A stretch of 64,000 nucleotides of DNA from Berberis thunbergii. Its lineage: Eukaryota; Streptophyta; Magnoliopsida; Ranunculales; Berberidaceae. Under the pieces are notes generated by a model. The model was not told where the DNA came from and made no database searches. It saw only the letters and a program-made list of their open reading frames with translations. Made by a program: the position numbers and the translations under genes. Below, piece after piece: positions 55,494-64,000 of the stretch; position 1 is the first letter of the stretch; the number at the start of each line of letters is the position of its first letter. The stretch is taken from contig QNQO01005754.1 of NCBI GenBank assembly GCA_003290165.1, forward strand, positions 62,001 through 126,000, in the 5' to 3' direction.

Positions 55494-56811
55494 CGAGACA
55501 GAAAGATCGATTGTTATAGTTTGGTTTGTTGCTTGGATGATACCAGGATTCTAGTAAAAACTAGAATGGACATACATTACTGATACGAGTAGTTTTTTCA
55601 TGTATTGTCTGCAGAGCTTATTTCTCCCCTTGATGTTGGTTATTAATGTTTCATCCGGATCATGCATATGATTCACCATCGATATCATTTCCGTAGTTGA
55701 TAATTTTGATAGGCGTGTTACATTATCAATTACCAAAATAGAGAGAAATCTAGAATAGGTCTGCATGTTCATTCAGTTTGATCCGAGTCATCTCTGTTGA
55801 ATCCCAATTGGATCTCCCATGTTACTGTCCTTTTTTATTTATGAGCAAAGTTCTGCCTTGGATCACCAATGAGCCATCCTATTTGCAATCCAAAAACTAA
55901 AAGGTATGCGTGAAGGATCGATGCAAATATTATTTAACTAATCTAGTGCTTCCTCTTTGATAGCGTTGTGATTTGGTTGCCAATGTTGAGGAGTTATTCC
56001 GCTGTGTTCTCTTTCGATATAAAAAAAATGTGTAAGATACCATTGTTCATCGTTCATTCATTTACGTGAGACAGTGAGAGTGAGTGAGGCCTCATGGAGA
56101 GAGTAATGTTATTGTTTGTAGTAGCACTTGCTAAAACCATAGCTTTTGCTATGATGTTGCCAAAGCACCTAAATAGAACAATTTCTGTAAATTTCAGCAG
56201 CAACTGATTGTAAACATTCTGAATTACAGCAGCAGCTAGTCTACGGAACAAAATCGCAGAAGCTAGTCTACTGACAGTAATCTGAACAAAACCGCAGCTA
56301 GTTTACTGAACAAAATCGCAGCAGTAACTGATTGTTTACTGAACAAAACCTGAACAAAATTGTAATAACATGCAAATCAAGCAAAGCTAGTCTACTGACA
56401 GCAATCTAGAACGCCATTACAGAAGCTGCACAAGCTCATTACAGAATGTTTGATTTGCTACACAAGCTGATTACATAATCTAGAAAAGTCTAACAGTAAC
56501 AAGTCTGCCAAATCTTCAGCATAATGTAGTCCAATTCACTTCAATTCTTTCTCCAGCAGGGTATCAGCATATTGTCAGTCTGCCAAACCTTCAGCATAAT
56601 GTCAAATGAAGTAATGCATAATGTCAATTTTTTTTTTACATTCTGAAAGCATGTCAGTCTTCTTTACATTCTTTTATATATTTCAGAAACCAAAATCAGT
56701 CTTCTTTACATATGGAAAATTGATAATGCATAATGTCAGTCGTTTTTAAAATGATAATGCATGAACAGGAGTAATAAACATAAAAGTCATGAACAAGCTT
56801 CACCAATCTTA
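55494..56811. other. Outer MULE interior, nothing recognised
   Basis: AT-rich. CAGCAGCAACTGATTG and CTAGTCTACTGA motifs repeat at 56195-56400, and ATAATGTCAGTC-type motifs at 56520-56760. No gene. Confidence 0.4.
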
Positions 56812-57554
56812 TCATAACCTATAATTTGTATAGTCCATTCTGTGGCTTGAACCTGGCGGCTGCAAAAATAAATAATACTGATAAAAAAGGAAATAATAGG
56901 AGGCATACAAAACACATAACAAACTAACAAACCGTACAAAGAAAATCATACAAAATACAAAATATGTACCTGTGAGAGGAGTGAGTAGAATTGATCAACA
57001 CTTCCAGGTTGTAAATCGTGTGACCCCGCATTATCATCCTTAACGATAACAAACATACAAATCATAAGTGGGCAAACATACTTACTGATTCATACATTGT
57101 AAATATAATAAACAAACTTGTGTATTGCTTTGACTAGGCATCGTATTGCTTTCACGAGGCATAACATAAGGCATACACTGTAAACCCTACAAATGACATT
57201 TGTAAATAAAATTTTCAATATATGTATATGACCTCATTTGGTCATATACCATATATGACCTCTAATCTTAGCCTTACAACCACATTTGGTCGACGGACGC
57301 AATCCCAAAACAGTTTTTCCATCACCTCTTTGCTTCCCAGCCCGACCACATGAAAATTGAATGAACGTAGGTTTTTCATCACCATCTTTTTCAGTAGTCA
57401 TTATTTTCACTGAAAATCCCTTTCTATTACCATATTCATGATAATATCGTTGGAACTCGTCAAGGTTGACGAATTCCATCCCATCTTTAGGTTCCCTCAC
57501 CTCTTCTACATTTTCTTCCACCAACATACAATCATTATCTTCTACATTATCCAT
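56812..57554 (-). pseudogene. FAR1-type transposase remnant of the outer MULE, core deleted
   Basis: The exon from 57554 encodes an acidic leader and a nearly full FAR1 DNA-binding domain: GMEFVNLDEFQRYYHEYGNR, FIQFSCGRAGKQR, KCGCKAKIRG. It ends in a stop at 57234 where the transposase core should follow. Three small exons then match the C-terminal exons of the inner transposase: 57118-57186, 56970-57038 (ending QFYSLLSQ) and 56812-56859 (ending YRL). So the MULE core and SWIM finger are deleted while both ends of the gene remain. It lies just inside the right TIR, reading inward. Confidence 0.85.
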
Positions 57555-57654
57555 TCCTGTAATGTTTGTTTATAAATTATCAAAAATGTATTTGTTATAA
57601 ACTATAACAAATAAAACAAGATTTTCAAAAGACATTTCTTTAAACTATTCAAGC

Positions 57655-57698
57655 GAACGGTGCCGATACTAGGTGTGAGCTAGTATAACGAGATGTTC
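57655..57698 (+). repeat. 44-bp conserved hairpin repeat, copy B
   Basis: Identical arms to copies A, C and D; loop GTGTGAG-type. About 30 bp of 3' flank (CAGGAACAGTTCTTAGAA) also resembles copy A. Confidence 0.75.
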
Positions 57699-57910
57699 GT
57701 GCAGGAACAGTTCTTAGAAAGTTTTGAAAGAAAAGAAGAAGAAGATAAACAATAATGCATGTTTTAGGCTTTTAGCCCATGTGCTCCAACAAAGCAATAC
57801 CAATCAAAGCCTTAATTTTATTTTCATTATAACAACAACAATGGTTAATCACAGAGAGATGACAAGTAGTATGATATGCAGAAATCAAAATAGAAATGAA
57901 AGAAAATTCT

Positions 57911-58103
57911 AACTATCGAGAGAAATGGCAAGGAAAACAGCGAAGGACCCCACGGGGGGGAGGGGGGAGAGCCGTCCATCCCCCCCTCTGATGCATGTTT
58001 GAACCTTCAGGATGCGTGCATTGAAAAGTCAAGCGCGCACCCCGAGGGAAGATGGACAGCTCCCTCCTGGTGGGGTCCCTCGCTGTTTTCCTCGACAATT
58101 AAA
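57911..58103. mobile_element. Small foldback element inside the MULE right TIR
   Basis: Arms CAAGGAAAACAGCGAAGGAC and CGAGGAAAACAGCGAGGGAC (inverted) enclose a GC-rich core with runs of G and C. The stretch is absent from the left TIR at the matching place (near 43985). Its TGTCGAGGAAA end resembles the host MULE's own TGTCGAGGAAATGGGCGAG terminus, suggesting a related mini-MULE. Confidence 0.55.
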
Positions 58104-58165
58104 CGAGTTCAACAAATACAAAACATAGAATCAATACAGAGAATATATCTTTGATCTGTTAGAAC

Positions 58166-58209
58166 GAATGGTGCCGATACTAGGGTTCAGCTAGTATAAC
58201 GAGATGTTC
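58166..58209 (+). repeat. 44-bp conserved hairpin repeat, copy C
   Basis: TIR partner of copy D; first arm GAAT instead of GAAC, inner arms ATACTAG/CTAGTAT intact. Confidence 0.75.
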
Positions 58210-59644
58210 AATTAATAACAAATCTTGGATAGTCAGAGATAGAGAAAAGATTTTATTTATTTAATATGTACAAGAAATACAGAAAGATATACAAAAATAC
58301 AAAAAAAAAAAAATTCTCTAAACTATACTAGAGATCGATACAGCCTCAAGCCAATTTCTTGGTTTACACTTGAGGATTAACTATAAGATCAAACTAGATA
58401 GTTTATAAACTTTTCCATATAGTTTTTCTTCGTATGCAATATATATCAACAACTTTTTCATATAATTTTTCTTCTATGTGGAGGCTATATATCATCACTG
58501 AGCAATGCATGAAGTAGGAGCAGTATTATGGCTAAACAAGAGTAAGTCATGATTGTGATCAAGGGTAACTCTTTTCACTAACCAAACATTTAATCAGTAA
58601 AAGCACCATAACAATAAAACCACCATTTACAAACACAATACCATTATAATCTTTGTTGTATTATATGGACACCTCAACATTGTACTTAACAATGGCTACT
58701 TCTTTTTTCCATCAAAAGTTTTTTTCCCTTTGTTATGTAGGTGGTTGAGGAAAATGTTTCTTCAAAAAAAAAGTTGTATTGGAACTTTTCGTGTTGGTTA
58801 GTGAACATTCATGAATGAACCAAAGAACAAAATCCCAAACCAAACAACTTTATAGGCATAAATCTAAACCAACTCATCATACCTCCAAAGAGACAACTTT
58901 TACAGAACAACAGTGTAAACAACAACCAACATAGTTGATAACTTGATATTGATAAACCTGATCTCCCAAAAAAAAAAAAAACATTTTATAGACAAATCTG
59001 AGTCAAAAGGAGAAAAACTTTACAGGTAATTTTTTTTTGCTAAAACACAGAAATGATAGACCTGAAATCGAAATTTTTTTTGTTTTGCTAAAACACATAA
59101 ATGAATAATGCACACCACAAATCTAAAACCCCATTTGTTCAAAATCCATAAACCCTAGATCTTGGGTTTATAAAATCTATAAACCCTAGAATATGAAATC
59201 GAATTTTTTTTTTTTTGCTCGATCTTGGGTTTCAATTCAATATCAAAGCAAAGAAACCCTAGATCTAGTAGAAACTAGAAATCCCTAACAAGAAATCACA
59301 CACAAAGAGGTAGAGAATGAGATGGAAAATAAACTAAAAGAAAGGTGGAAACTTTACCTTTTGGGAGAAGGTGTTCGTCTTCGTCTTCTCAGGGACTGTC
59401 GGTCTTCGGGGGGAGAAAGAGAGGGAGCGGATTCACTATTCCTCGGTGAATTCGAAGGGGGACCTGCTTCTTCTCTGTCTCTGTCGATATGGAAATGGGG
59501 AGAGGGAGAGCTTCCCTCCTTTTCTCCCCCAAAATTTCGATTCCCTCTTTTTTTTTTCTTTTTTTTTTTGAAACGAGGCAGGAACACGTGCGACCCACCC
59601 TCCCTCGCCCATTTCCTCGACAGGTAGAATTTCTCTTTCATAAA

Positions 59645-60477
59645 CTCCCTAAGATCTACAAGAAAATGAAGTTTAGTCGAAAATCCTTAGAACTCTATTT
59701 TTTTAAATAAACTTTTGCACCTCTATTTTTTTATTTTTTAATTCCTTAACCCCTCCCACCCAAAATGTTGCCAGCGTGATTCAAACCATGAACTTGTAAT
59801 TTTCATCCGCCGCCACAAGTCTACTGCTGAGCTTGTACCCCATTGACTTCCACCTCTATTCAACAATAAGTTGTCAGTTACATCTATATCCTGTGCACAC
59901 CAAATCACTTGTGAGCATAAAACATAATGCATATTTTGTCATTTTGATTTTTTCTAATAAGAATGAGATAATTAGTAATTAGTGAAAATGATGGTTGTAA
60001 TATTGAATTTAGATTGCCAACTGGTCTCCTATATAAGGTGAAAATGATGGTTGTCTAATATCTTGGAGTACTCCGGGTGTATTTTAATGAAATTGATGTC
60101 TTGATGAGGGTGTCTTGATACCATGCATATTAGGTCAATGACAAGACAGGCACGTGTTCCTTAGCTATTAAACAATTAAGGCTAAAAATTGATTAGTTTA
60201 ATTGAATTTGGCTTTTCCAATGAGAGCTAGATGAATTATTCACAAAGTAAACTAGTTTATAAATAAAAATAAAAAAGTAAACTATATTATTATCAGTCAA
60301 GCAAGTTGTAATCTATCTTACATTTCAAAGTGGGTTTTTACTGTTCATGAACAGTATTTTTAGTGTGTATGTCTTACGTGGCAGGATTTGTATTTTGGCA
60401 AAACTTAAAGTTAAAACCTACTCCTCGATACTTTCCTCTTACTCCCCACCTCTCTCCCTTCACTTCTTTGATGCTTT
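59645..60477. other. Intergenic DNA between the MULE and CACTA 3
   Basis: AT-rich, no recognised gene. Confidence 0.4.
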
Positions 60478-60753
60478 TTGATTTCAACAGATCAACTCTT
60501 CTTCCTCGAAGAACCACAACCTCCCCCTCGAAGCTCTCTTCTTCCTCGAAGCTCTCTTCATCTTCCTGGAACCTCGACTCCGCCGTCTCCTCCTTCTTCT
60601 CCGCCGAAGACAACATCCCTACTGACCCCCTCCTCCTCCCCGCAGATCAACCCTCCTCCTCCTCCTCCTCCGCAACAGATCAACCCTCCTCCTCCTCCTC
60701 CTCCGCAGATCAACCCTCCTCCTCCTCCTCCTCCGCAGCAGCAGCAGATCAAC
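60478..60753 (+). other. Proline/serine-rich open region with minisatellite
   Basis: Two overlapping plus-strand frames stay open (60363-60770 and 60478-60780) because of CTCCTC repeats. They give Pro- or Ser-rich low-complexity peptides interrupted by CACTA 3 at 60754. It may be a first exon of a host gene, but nothing confirms this. Confidence 0.25.
60645..60752. repeat. Minisatellite of ~30-33 bp
   Basis: CAGATCAACCCTCCTCCTCC-type unit repeated three times plus a partial fourth. Confidence 0.85.
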
Positions 60754-60775
60754 CACTACTACAAATATAGGCTTG

Positions 60776-61195
60776 CATAGCGCTTAAAAATAGGCTTAGA
60801 TAGCATTTTTTAGCGCTATCTAAGCTACCGCTATGGTAGCTTAGATAGCGCTCAAAAAAGCGCTATGCAAGACGCGTACTTGAATAGCGCTTCGCTTAGA
60901 TAGCGCTTTAAAAAGCGCTATCTAAGCGTTTTTTTTTTTTTTAATTAACTTCAATAGCGCCTTCTAAAGCGCTATGTAAGCGCTAATTTTTTTTTAAATT
61001 AGCTTGAATAGCGCTTTGTTAAGCGCTATTTAATTTAAATGATTTTTTTAAATTAGATTTGTTTATCTGCTAAGATATATAGCGCGTAAATAAGCGCTAT
61101 GGAAGTAATTAGATTGTTCTTAGATAGCGCTTAAAGAAGCGTTATTGTAGTATATATGTTAAACTTAGATAGCGCTAATTTGAGCGCTATCTAAG
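60776..61195. repeat. Palindromic subterminal repeats of CACTA 3
   Basis: TAGCGCT or its near variants occur roughly twenty times, mostly as pairs facing each other across 3-8 bp (for example TAGCGCTTTAAAAAGCGCTA). They resemble transposase-binding subterminal arrays of CACTA elements. Confidence 0.85.
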
Positions 61196-61316
61196 TTATT
61201 TGATTTGTTTTTTCTATTTTTCCGATACCGATTTTCTGGGCTAAATATAATATTTAATATAATAATGACAACGTTCAATCAATCAATAAAGACACAACAT
61301 GATAACTAACTGTTTC

Positions 61317-61510
61317 TCATTCATTCAAAATATAATTTAAGCATTCATACAAAATTGTTAATATACTATCATATATATACACCAGCTTTTTTGGCCACGA
61401 AATGAAATGGCCAACAGCTTCTCCTACAGTCCTAACTTTGTCTGTACATTGCGGCACCGCTGAATATTTCTCAGATTCTACCGCCACTTCAAATTGTATC
61501 CTCGCATAAC
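61317..61510 (-). pseudogene. DUF8039-like fragment of a CACTA-encoded protein
   Basis: After an acceptor (AATTTCAG ending 61511) the minus strand reads GYARIQFEVAVESEKYSAVP and VRTVGEAVGHFISWPKKLVY. The G-Y-A-R-(V/I)-x and VGxAVGxFxxWPxxLV blocks are those of the domain found in plant Ptta/En/Spm proteins. Only this last exon is seen; the rest of the protein is not upstream within reach. It fits the CACTA context. Confidence 0.55.
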
Positions 61511-61851
61511 CTGAAATTGCATCATGGCATTGTATAAGTATAACAACACACACACACACTAAGTCGGTATATAAATCTTAACCTGAAATACAAGAACACA
61601 CCTATTACTGCTACTATATATATGCAAACCACTGCCAAACACAAAGGGTTTTGTATCAGTAAGATAAATGTAAATGACTAAAGGTCCAACTATATTTCAT
61701 TCCTTTAATCCATTAGAGAGATTGTTAATAGTAATCAAGTAATAAACATATAAAAGAAACATCTGCACTATATCATACATATCAATACTTCAACTTAATA
61801 TCCACAAGGACCACAAAATGTCAAAGCCCAGCTGAAAAGATAATTTCGTAC
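61511..61851. other. Intron-like DNA of CACTA 3
   Basis: AT-rich, with acceptor-like TTTCAG near 61582. No coding region recognised. Confidence 0.35.
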
Positions 61852-61955
61852 CCCTTCTTGAATGGTTTTAAAAATCTCAGGCAGCTCGGTTGTTGCAACT
61901 TCAGCTGGTGCATCTCCAGTGGCCATGGCAACCACATTACGTGCAATCTTACGAC
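61852..61955 (-). pseudogene. Captured CURT1-like exon
   Basis: Bounded by an acceptor (TTGAACAG ending 61956) and a donor (GAAGGG/GTACGA). It reads GRKIARNVVAMATGDAPAEV followed by ATTELPEIFKTIQEG. This resembles the mature-protein start of CURVATURE THYLAKOID 1 proteins (CURT1B type: RNVV-MATG-APAEVA, then PEIVKTVQEAWDKVEDKYAV). CURT1 proteins bend grana margins. The transmembrane helices are absent. Spliced to the germin-like exon at 62158 the frame is continuous: 118 + 104 nt = 74 codons. Confidence 0.55.
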
Positions 61956-62157
61956 CTGTTCAATACACATTAAATTTTATGATCCCAAAAATATACACTA
62001 AGAATCTGAAATCACAGAAATATAGAAGCTCTACAAATGAATAAATAAACAAATATGTGGAGTGAGTGGTGTACATACAGTATGATGCAGACTAAACAAT
62101 AGTGATCAAACATTTAATGCAAGAATTCCATGTATCAGAAACTGAATGGATATGTAC

Positions 62158-62275
62158 CTGAGTTGGCACGGTCAGCTACGTAGAAATCTTGCAGGGGACT
62201 TGGATCAAAGGCAAAGGTAGGAGAGTAGGTGAACACCATGGTTATTAGAGCAAATAAGATAATGATGTTTGCCAT
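62158..62275 (-). pseudogene. Captured germin-like protein exon 1
   Basis: ATG at 62275 opens a signal peptide (MANIIILFALITMVFTYSPT) and the mature start FAFDPSPLQDFYVAD, the hallmark of germin-like proteins (usual DPSPLQDFCVAD). The Cys that forms the family's N-terminal disulphide is Tyr here. The exon ends at a good donor (CTCAG/GTACAT). The cupin-domain exon is missing downstream; a CURT1-like exon follows instead. Confidence 0.75.
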
Positions 62276-62364
62276 TATAGCTATCTCCTCACAATTTCAG
62301 TACTTTATAACTAAACTGAAGTAGTAGGAGCTCTAGCTGTGAAAGATAAGCTTGTAGAGCTCAC

Positions 62365-62372
62365 TATTTATA
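62365..62372 (-). promoter_or_regulatory. TATA box of the germin-like first exon
   Basis: On the minus strand CAGTATAAATAGTG lies 90-97 bp upstream of the ATG at 62275, a well-formed plant TATA element. It implies that the promoter was captured with the exon. Confidence 0.6.
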
Positions 62373-62375
62373 CTG

Positions 62376-63297
62376 AGTCATTTGAGACAAAGGTTTGGAA
62401 CAAAGAATAGAACACTAATTAGTTGATATTTTTTATATTATTATTGCTTACCTAACTCATTGAAAATGTCAAGCTAGCAAAGGTTTTGAATTAATTTTAA
62501 ATGAAAGACCAACTCAATGAAGACTAAACCCATTTTTCCTGCCTAGTACTTCAGATATAATGTACAGGACTGACTGTGTCTACATGACGGGACTATTTCT
62601 TTACAAGGTAGGTATTATATTGCACAGTAGACATATCCTTCTAGATAGACCCGACTGGGCAATAAAATGTGGTAGCGAATATCTAAACGAAAAAGACATG
62701 AATGGTATTTATACAAAACACATTTTTTTTCTATATAGTTAATAGAACACCAAACTCTAATATCTAAACTAGCATGGTCACCTAAACCATGTGGATAAGT
62801 TGTAACATATATCTGAAAATCTAGTGTTTCATGAGATTACACTGAAAGCTGGAAACAATTGGAAATATGTGCAATCGCTGCAATCTAATGAATGATACTC
62901 TCAATTAATGTTTCTCCACTTCACCTCCAGGATTAGGAATGTTGACTGATAAATCGGCGAACTATAAAATCACAGACTCACTATATACTTATTGGGAGCT
63001 CATCTTAAAACATCATAATATTGGAGAACTGAGTGAACGCAACCAATAAGTTAGGAAATGTCATTTACCATATTCTTGTGTACTGACTAGTTTTCTTGCA
63101 ATTGTTAACTTATTTTTTGCCACATGTTTTGGATTATTGGTCAATTGAGGTGTCTAGTACCTGATAATTCTTCTGCCAACCTGGAGGCATGGCTTGAATT
63201 TAACTATTTGGAGAAACAGAGGAAAAAAAAAAAGAAACAGAAAGACAAACAGTTTTTAAGAATCAAAATATAATCTAAGACTAAGGGAGTAGCATAC
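62376..63297. other. CACTA 3 interior, nothing recognised
   Basis: Promoter-proximal and intergenic-like AT-rich DNA; no coding region assigned. Confidence 0.35.
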
Positions 63298-63419
63298 GGT
63301 CACCAGTAGATGATACATGCCATGTTTCTCCTTGCCGTGAACCTATGCCAGAAAAGAATTTATCTTCCCACTTGTCGCCCCATTTGGTTCCCAGTTTGGT
63401 TTCTGCCCACTTATCTGTC
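63298..63419 (-). pseudogene. Captured ESV1/LESV-like exon (Trp-rich starch-binding region)
   Basis: After an acceptor (TTTTCTCAG ending 63420) the exon reads TDKWAETKLGTKWGDKWEDK, FFSGIGSRQGETWHVSSTGD. This closely resembles the Trp-rich repeat region of chloroplast EARLY STARVATION 1 and LIKE EARLY STARVATION proteins, which organise starch glucans. A donor (ACC/GTATGC at 63298/63297) ends it. Only this exon is seen, in the same orientation as the CURT1-like and germin-like exons. Confidence 0.65.
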
Positions 63420-63423
63420 CTGA

Positions 63424-64000
63424 GAAAAGAAAAGGAAAATGCAAGATCCCATATCCCTTCATTATCCATAGCATAACTCTTATAAATCTACCATCTCGAT
63501 TTAAAAAAGTAAACAGAAATTTTAACTTGAAACTATACTGGCATTAGGAGTCTTTCCAGGTGAAAGTATTAAAGAATTGTGCTTAAGATGACTGAAAGTG
63601 AAACATAGTCAAAAGCAAAGCTCTAGGGAAACAAATACTTCATAGTAAATATTTGATAAAAACCATTGCTTGTCCATTAGTTACTCAAAAGTGAACACAG
63701 ATATCTAAATGTTTTTGTTTACTCAAGTCACAAAACATATTGAAAGACTATGATATATGAATGTTAGAAACTCTCGCTAATGAAATGCTTATTGTATGAT
63801 TGATCTATGAAATCAATACTATGTTCATGAAAAAAGAGAATTGTAAATATTATAATACTCATATGCTACTCTACACATCTCCATTAAGTGTGTCTAGCCA
63901 TGTCTCAACATATCATTACTCATTGCACAGTTGACATCGTTAAACAATAACACTGCCACACACTGGGAGAGTTATTGATCATTTTGGAAGGACTCAACAT
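63424..64000. other. AT-rich DNA at the window edge
   Basis: No gene, transposon end or further captured exon recognised up to the last base. Confidence 0.4.

Larger units (their letters stand above)
42472..59635. mobile_element. Mutator-like element (outer MULE), 17.2 kb with long TIRs and nested insertions
   Basis: Termini read inward GAGAAATTCTACCTGTCGAG on both sides; the perfect 9-bp TSD TTTCATAAA lies at 42463-42471 and 59636-59644, the Mutator hallmark. TIRs are ~1.7 kb (left) and ~2.2 kb (right, enlarged by insertions) and reach into the FAR1 start region. Own content: a viroplasmin-like gene just inside the left TIR (plus), and a core-deleted FAR1-type transposase just inside the right TIR (minus). 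Insertions into it: the inner MULE (46620-53926), a short CACTA (54438-55493) and a small foldback element in the right TIR (about 57911-58103). Confidence 0.92.
57461..59635 (-). repeat. Right TIR of the outer MULE
   Basis: Inverted match of 42472-44198, longer because it holds ~190 bp with hairpin copy B (57640-57770, missing on the left) and a small foldback insertion (57911-58103). Confidence 0.9.
60754..64000. mobile_element. CACTA transposon 3, left end only; extends past the window
   Basis: Begins CACTACTACAAATATAGGC. The next ~420 bp are packed with TAGCGCTT...AAGCGCTA palindromes, a CACTA-type subterminal region. Inside, on the minus strand, lie a DUF8039-like piece typical of plant CACTA-encoded proteins, a CURT1-like exon, a germin-like first exon with promoter and an ESV1/LESV-like exon. 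No inverted right terminus is found up to 64000, so the element either continues beyond the window or is truncated; the end given is the window edge. Confidence 0.65.

Noticed and set aside
60558..60752. Glycine-rich minus-strand ORF
   Set aside because: Created by the CTCCTC minisatellite; no splice or start context.

Overview
This is nuclear DNA of a flowering plant, most likely a eudicot. It is AT-rich, has introns with plant GT/AG signals, carries an R2R3-MYB transcription factor gene, and holds exon pieces of plant-specific families (phytocyanin, germin-like, subtilase, PPR, SHV3-like GDPD, CURT1, ESV1/LESV). No species can be named. Most of the window is transposable elements nested in one another. 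I could define many of their ends from target-site duplications (TSDs) read directly in the sequence.

Layout. 1-787: no recognisable gene. 788-12820: a four-level nest. A TRIM-like element with three 80-bp LTRs is split by a Ty3/Gypsy element (1391-12750, 5-bp TSD); that is split inside gag by a 9.2-kb CACTA transposon (2791-11965, TSD ACA); that carries a tRNA-derived SINE (10894-11022). The CACTA carries exons of a RIX1/PELP1-like gene, a Gln/Ser-rich exon and an ORF resembling a 30K-type viral movement protein. 13897-14260: a retroposon with a 12-bp TSD. 14752-27282: a MYB pseudogene whose second intron has swollen to 11.7 kb through a long-TIR element (16151-26512) that was itself hit by a 9.45-kb Tat-like Gypsy element (16981-26433, TSD GTACT). 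28181-32507: a second CACTA (TSD GAT) carrying VPS8, GDPDL and subtilase fragments. 35085-36789: the one intact-looking host gene, a three-exon R2R3-MYB. 37230-41840: a Copia fragment, a hAT-type MITE, other small elements and a third, 5'-only MYB copy.

42472-59635: a 17-kb Mutator-like element (MULE) with ~1.7-2.2 kb terminal inverted repeats and a perfect 9-bp TSD. Inside it sits a second, 7.3-kb MULE (46620-53926). Both have the same plan: a FAR1-type transposase gene just inside one TIR and, just inside the other TIR and pointing towards it, a small gene for a viroplasmin/RNase H1-N-like domain plus a C-terminal membrane segment. This echoes the convergent mudrA/mudrB plan of maize MuDR with an apparently unrelated second gene, and is the most interesting observation here. 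All four genes are damaged. The inner MULE also carries phytocyanin and PPR pieces; the outer one carries a short CACTA with a chromovirus 3' end.

60754 to the window end: the left end of a third CACTA, with dense palindromic subterminal repeats, a DUF8039-like piece, a germin-like first exon with its own TATA box positioned to splice in frame to a CURT1-like exon, and an ESV1/LESV-like exon. The right end is not visible.

Overall the window is a graveyard of gene-capturing DNA transposons around a small MYB tandem array. Only the MYB at 35 kb looks like a potentially functional host gene.
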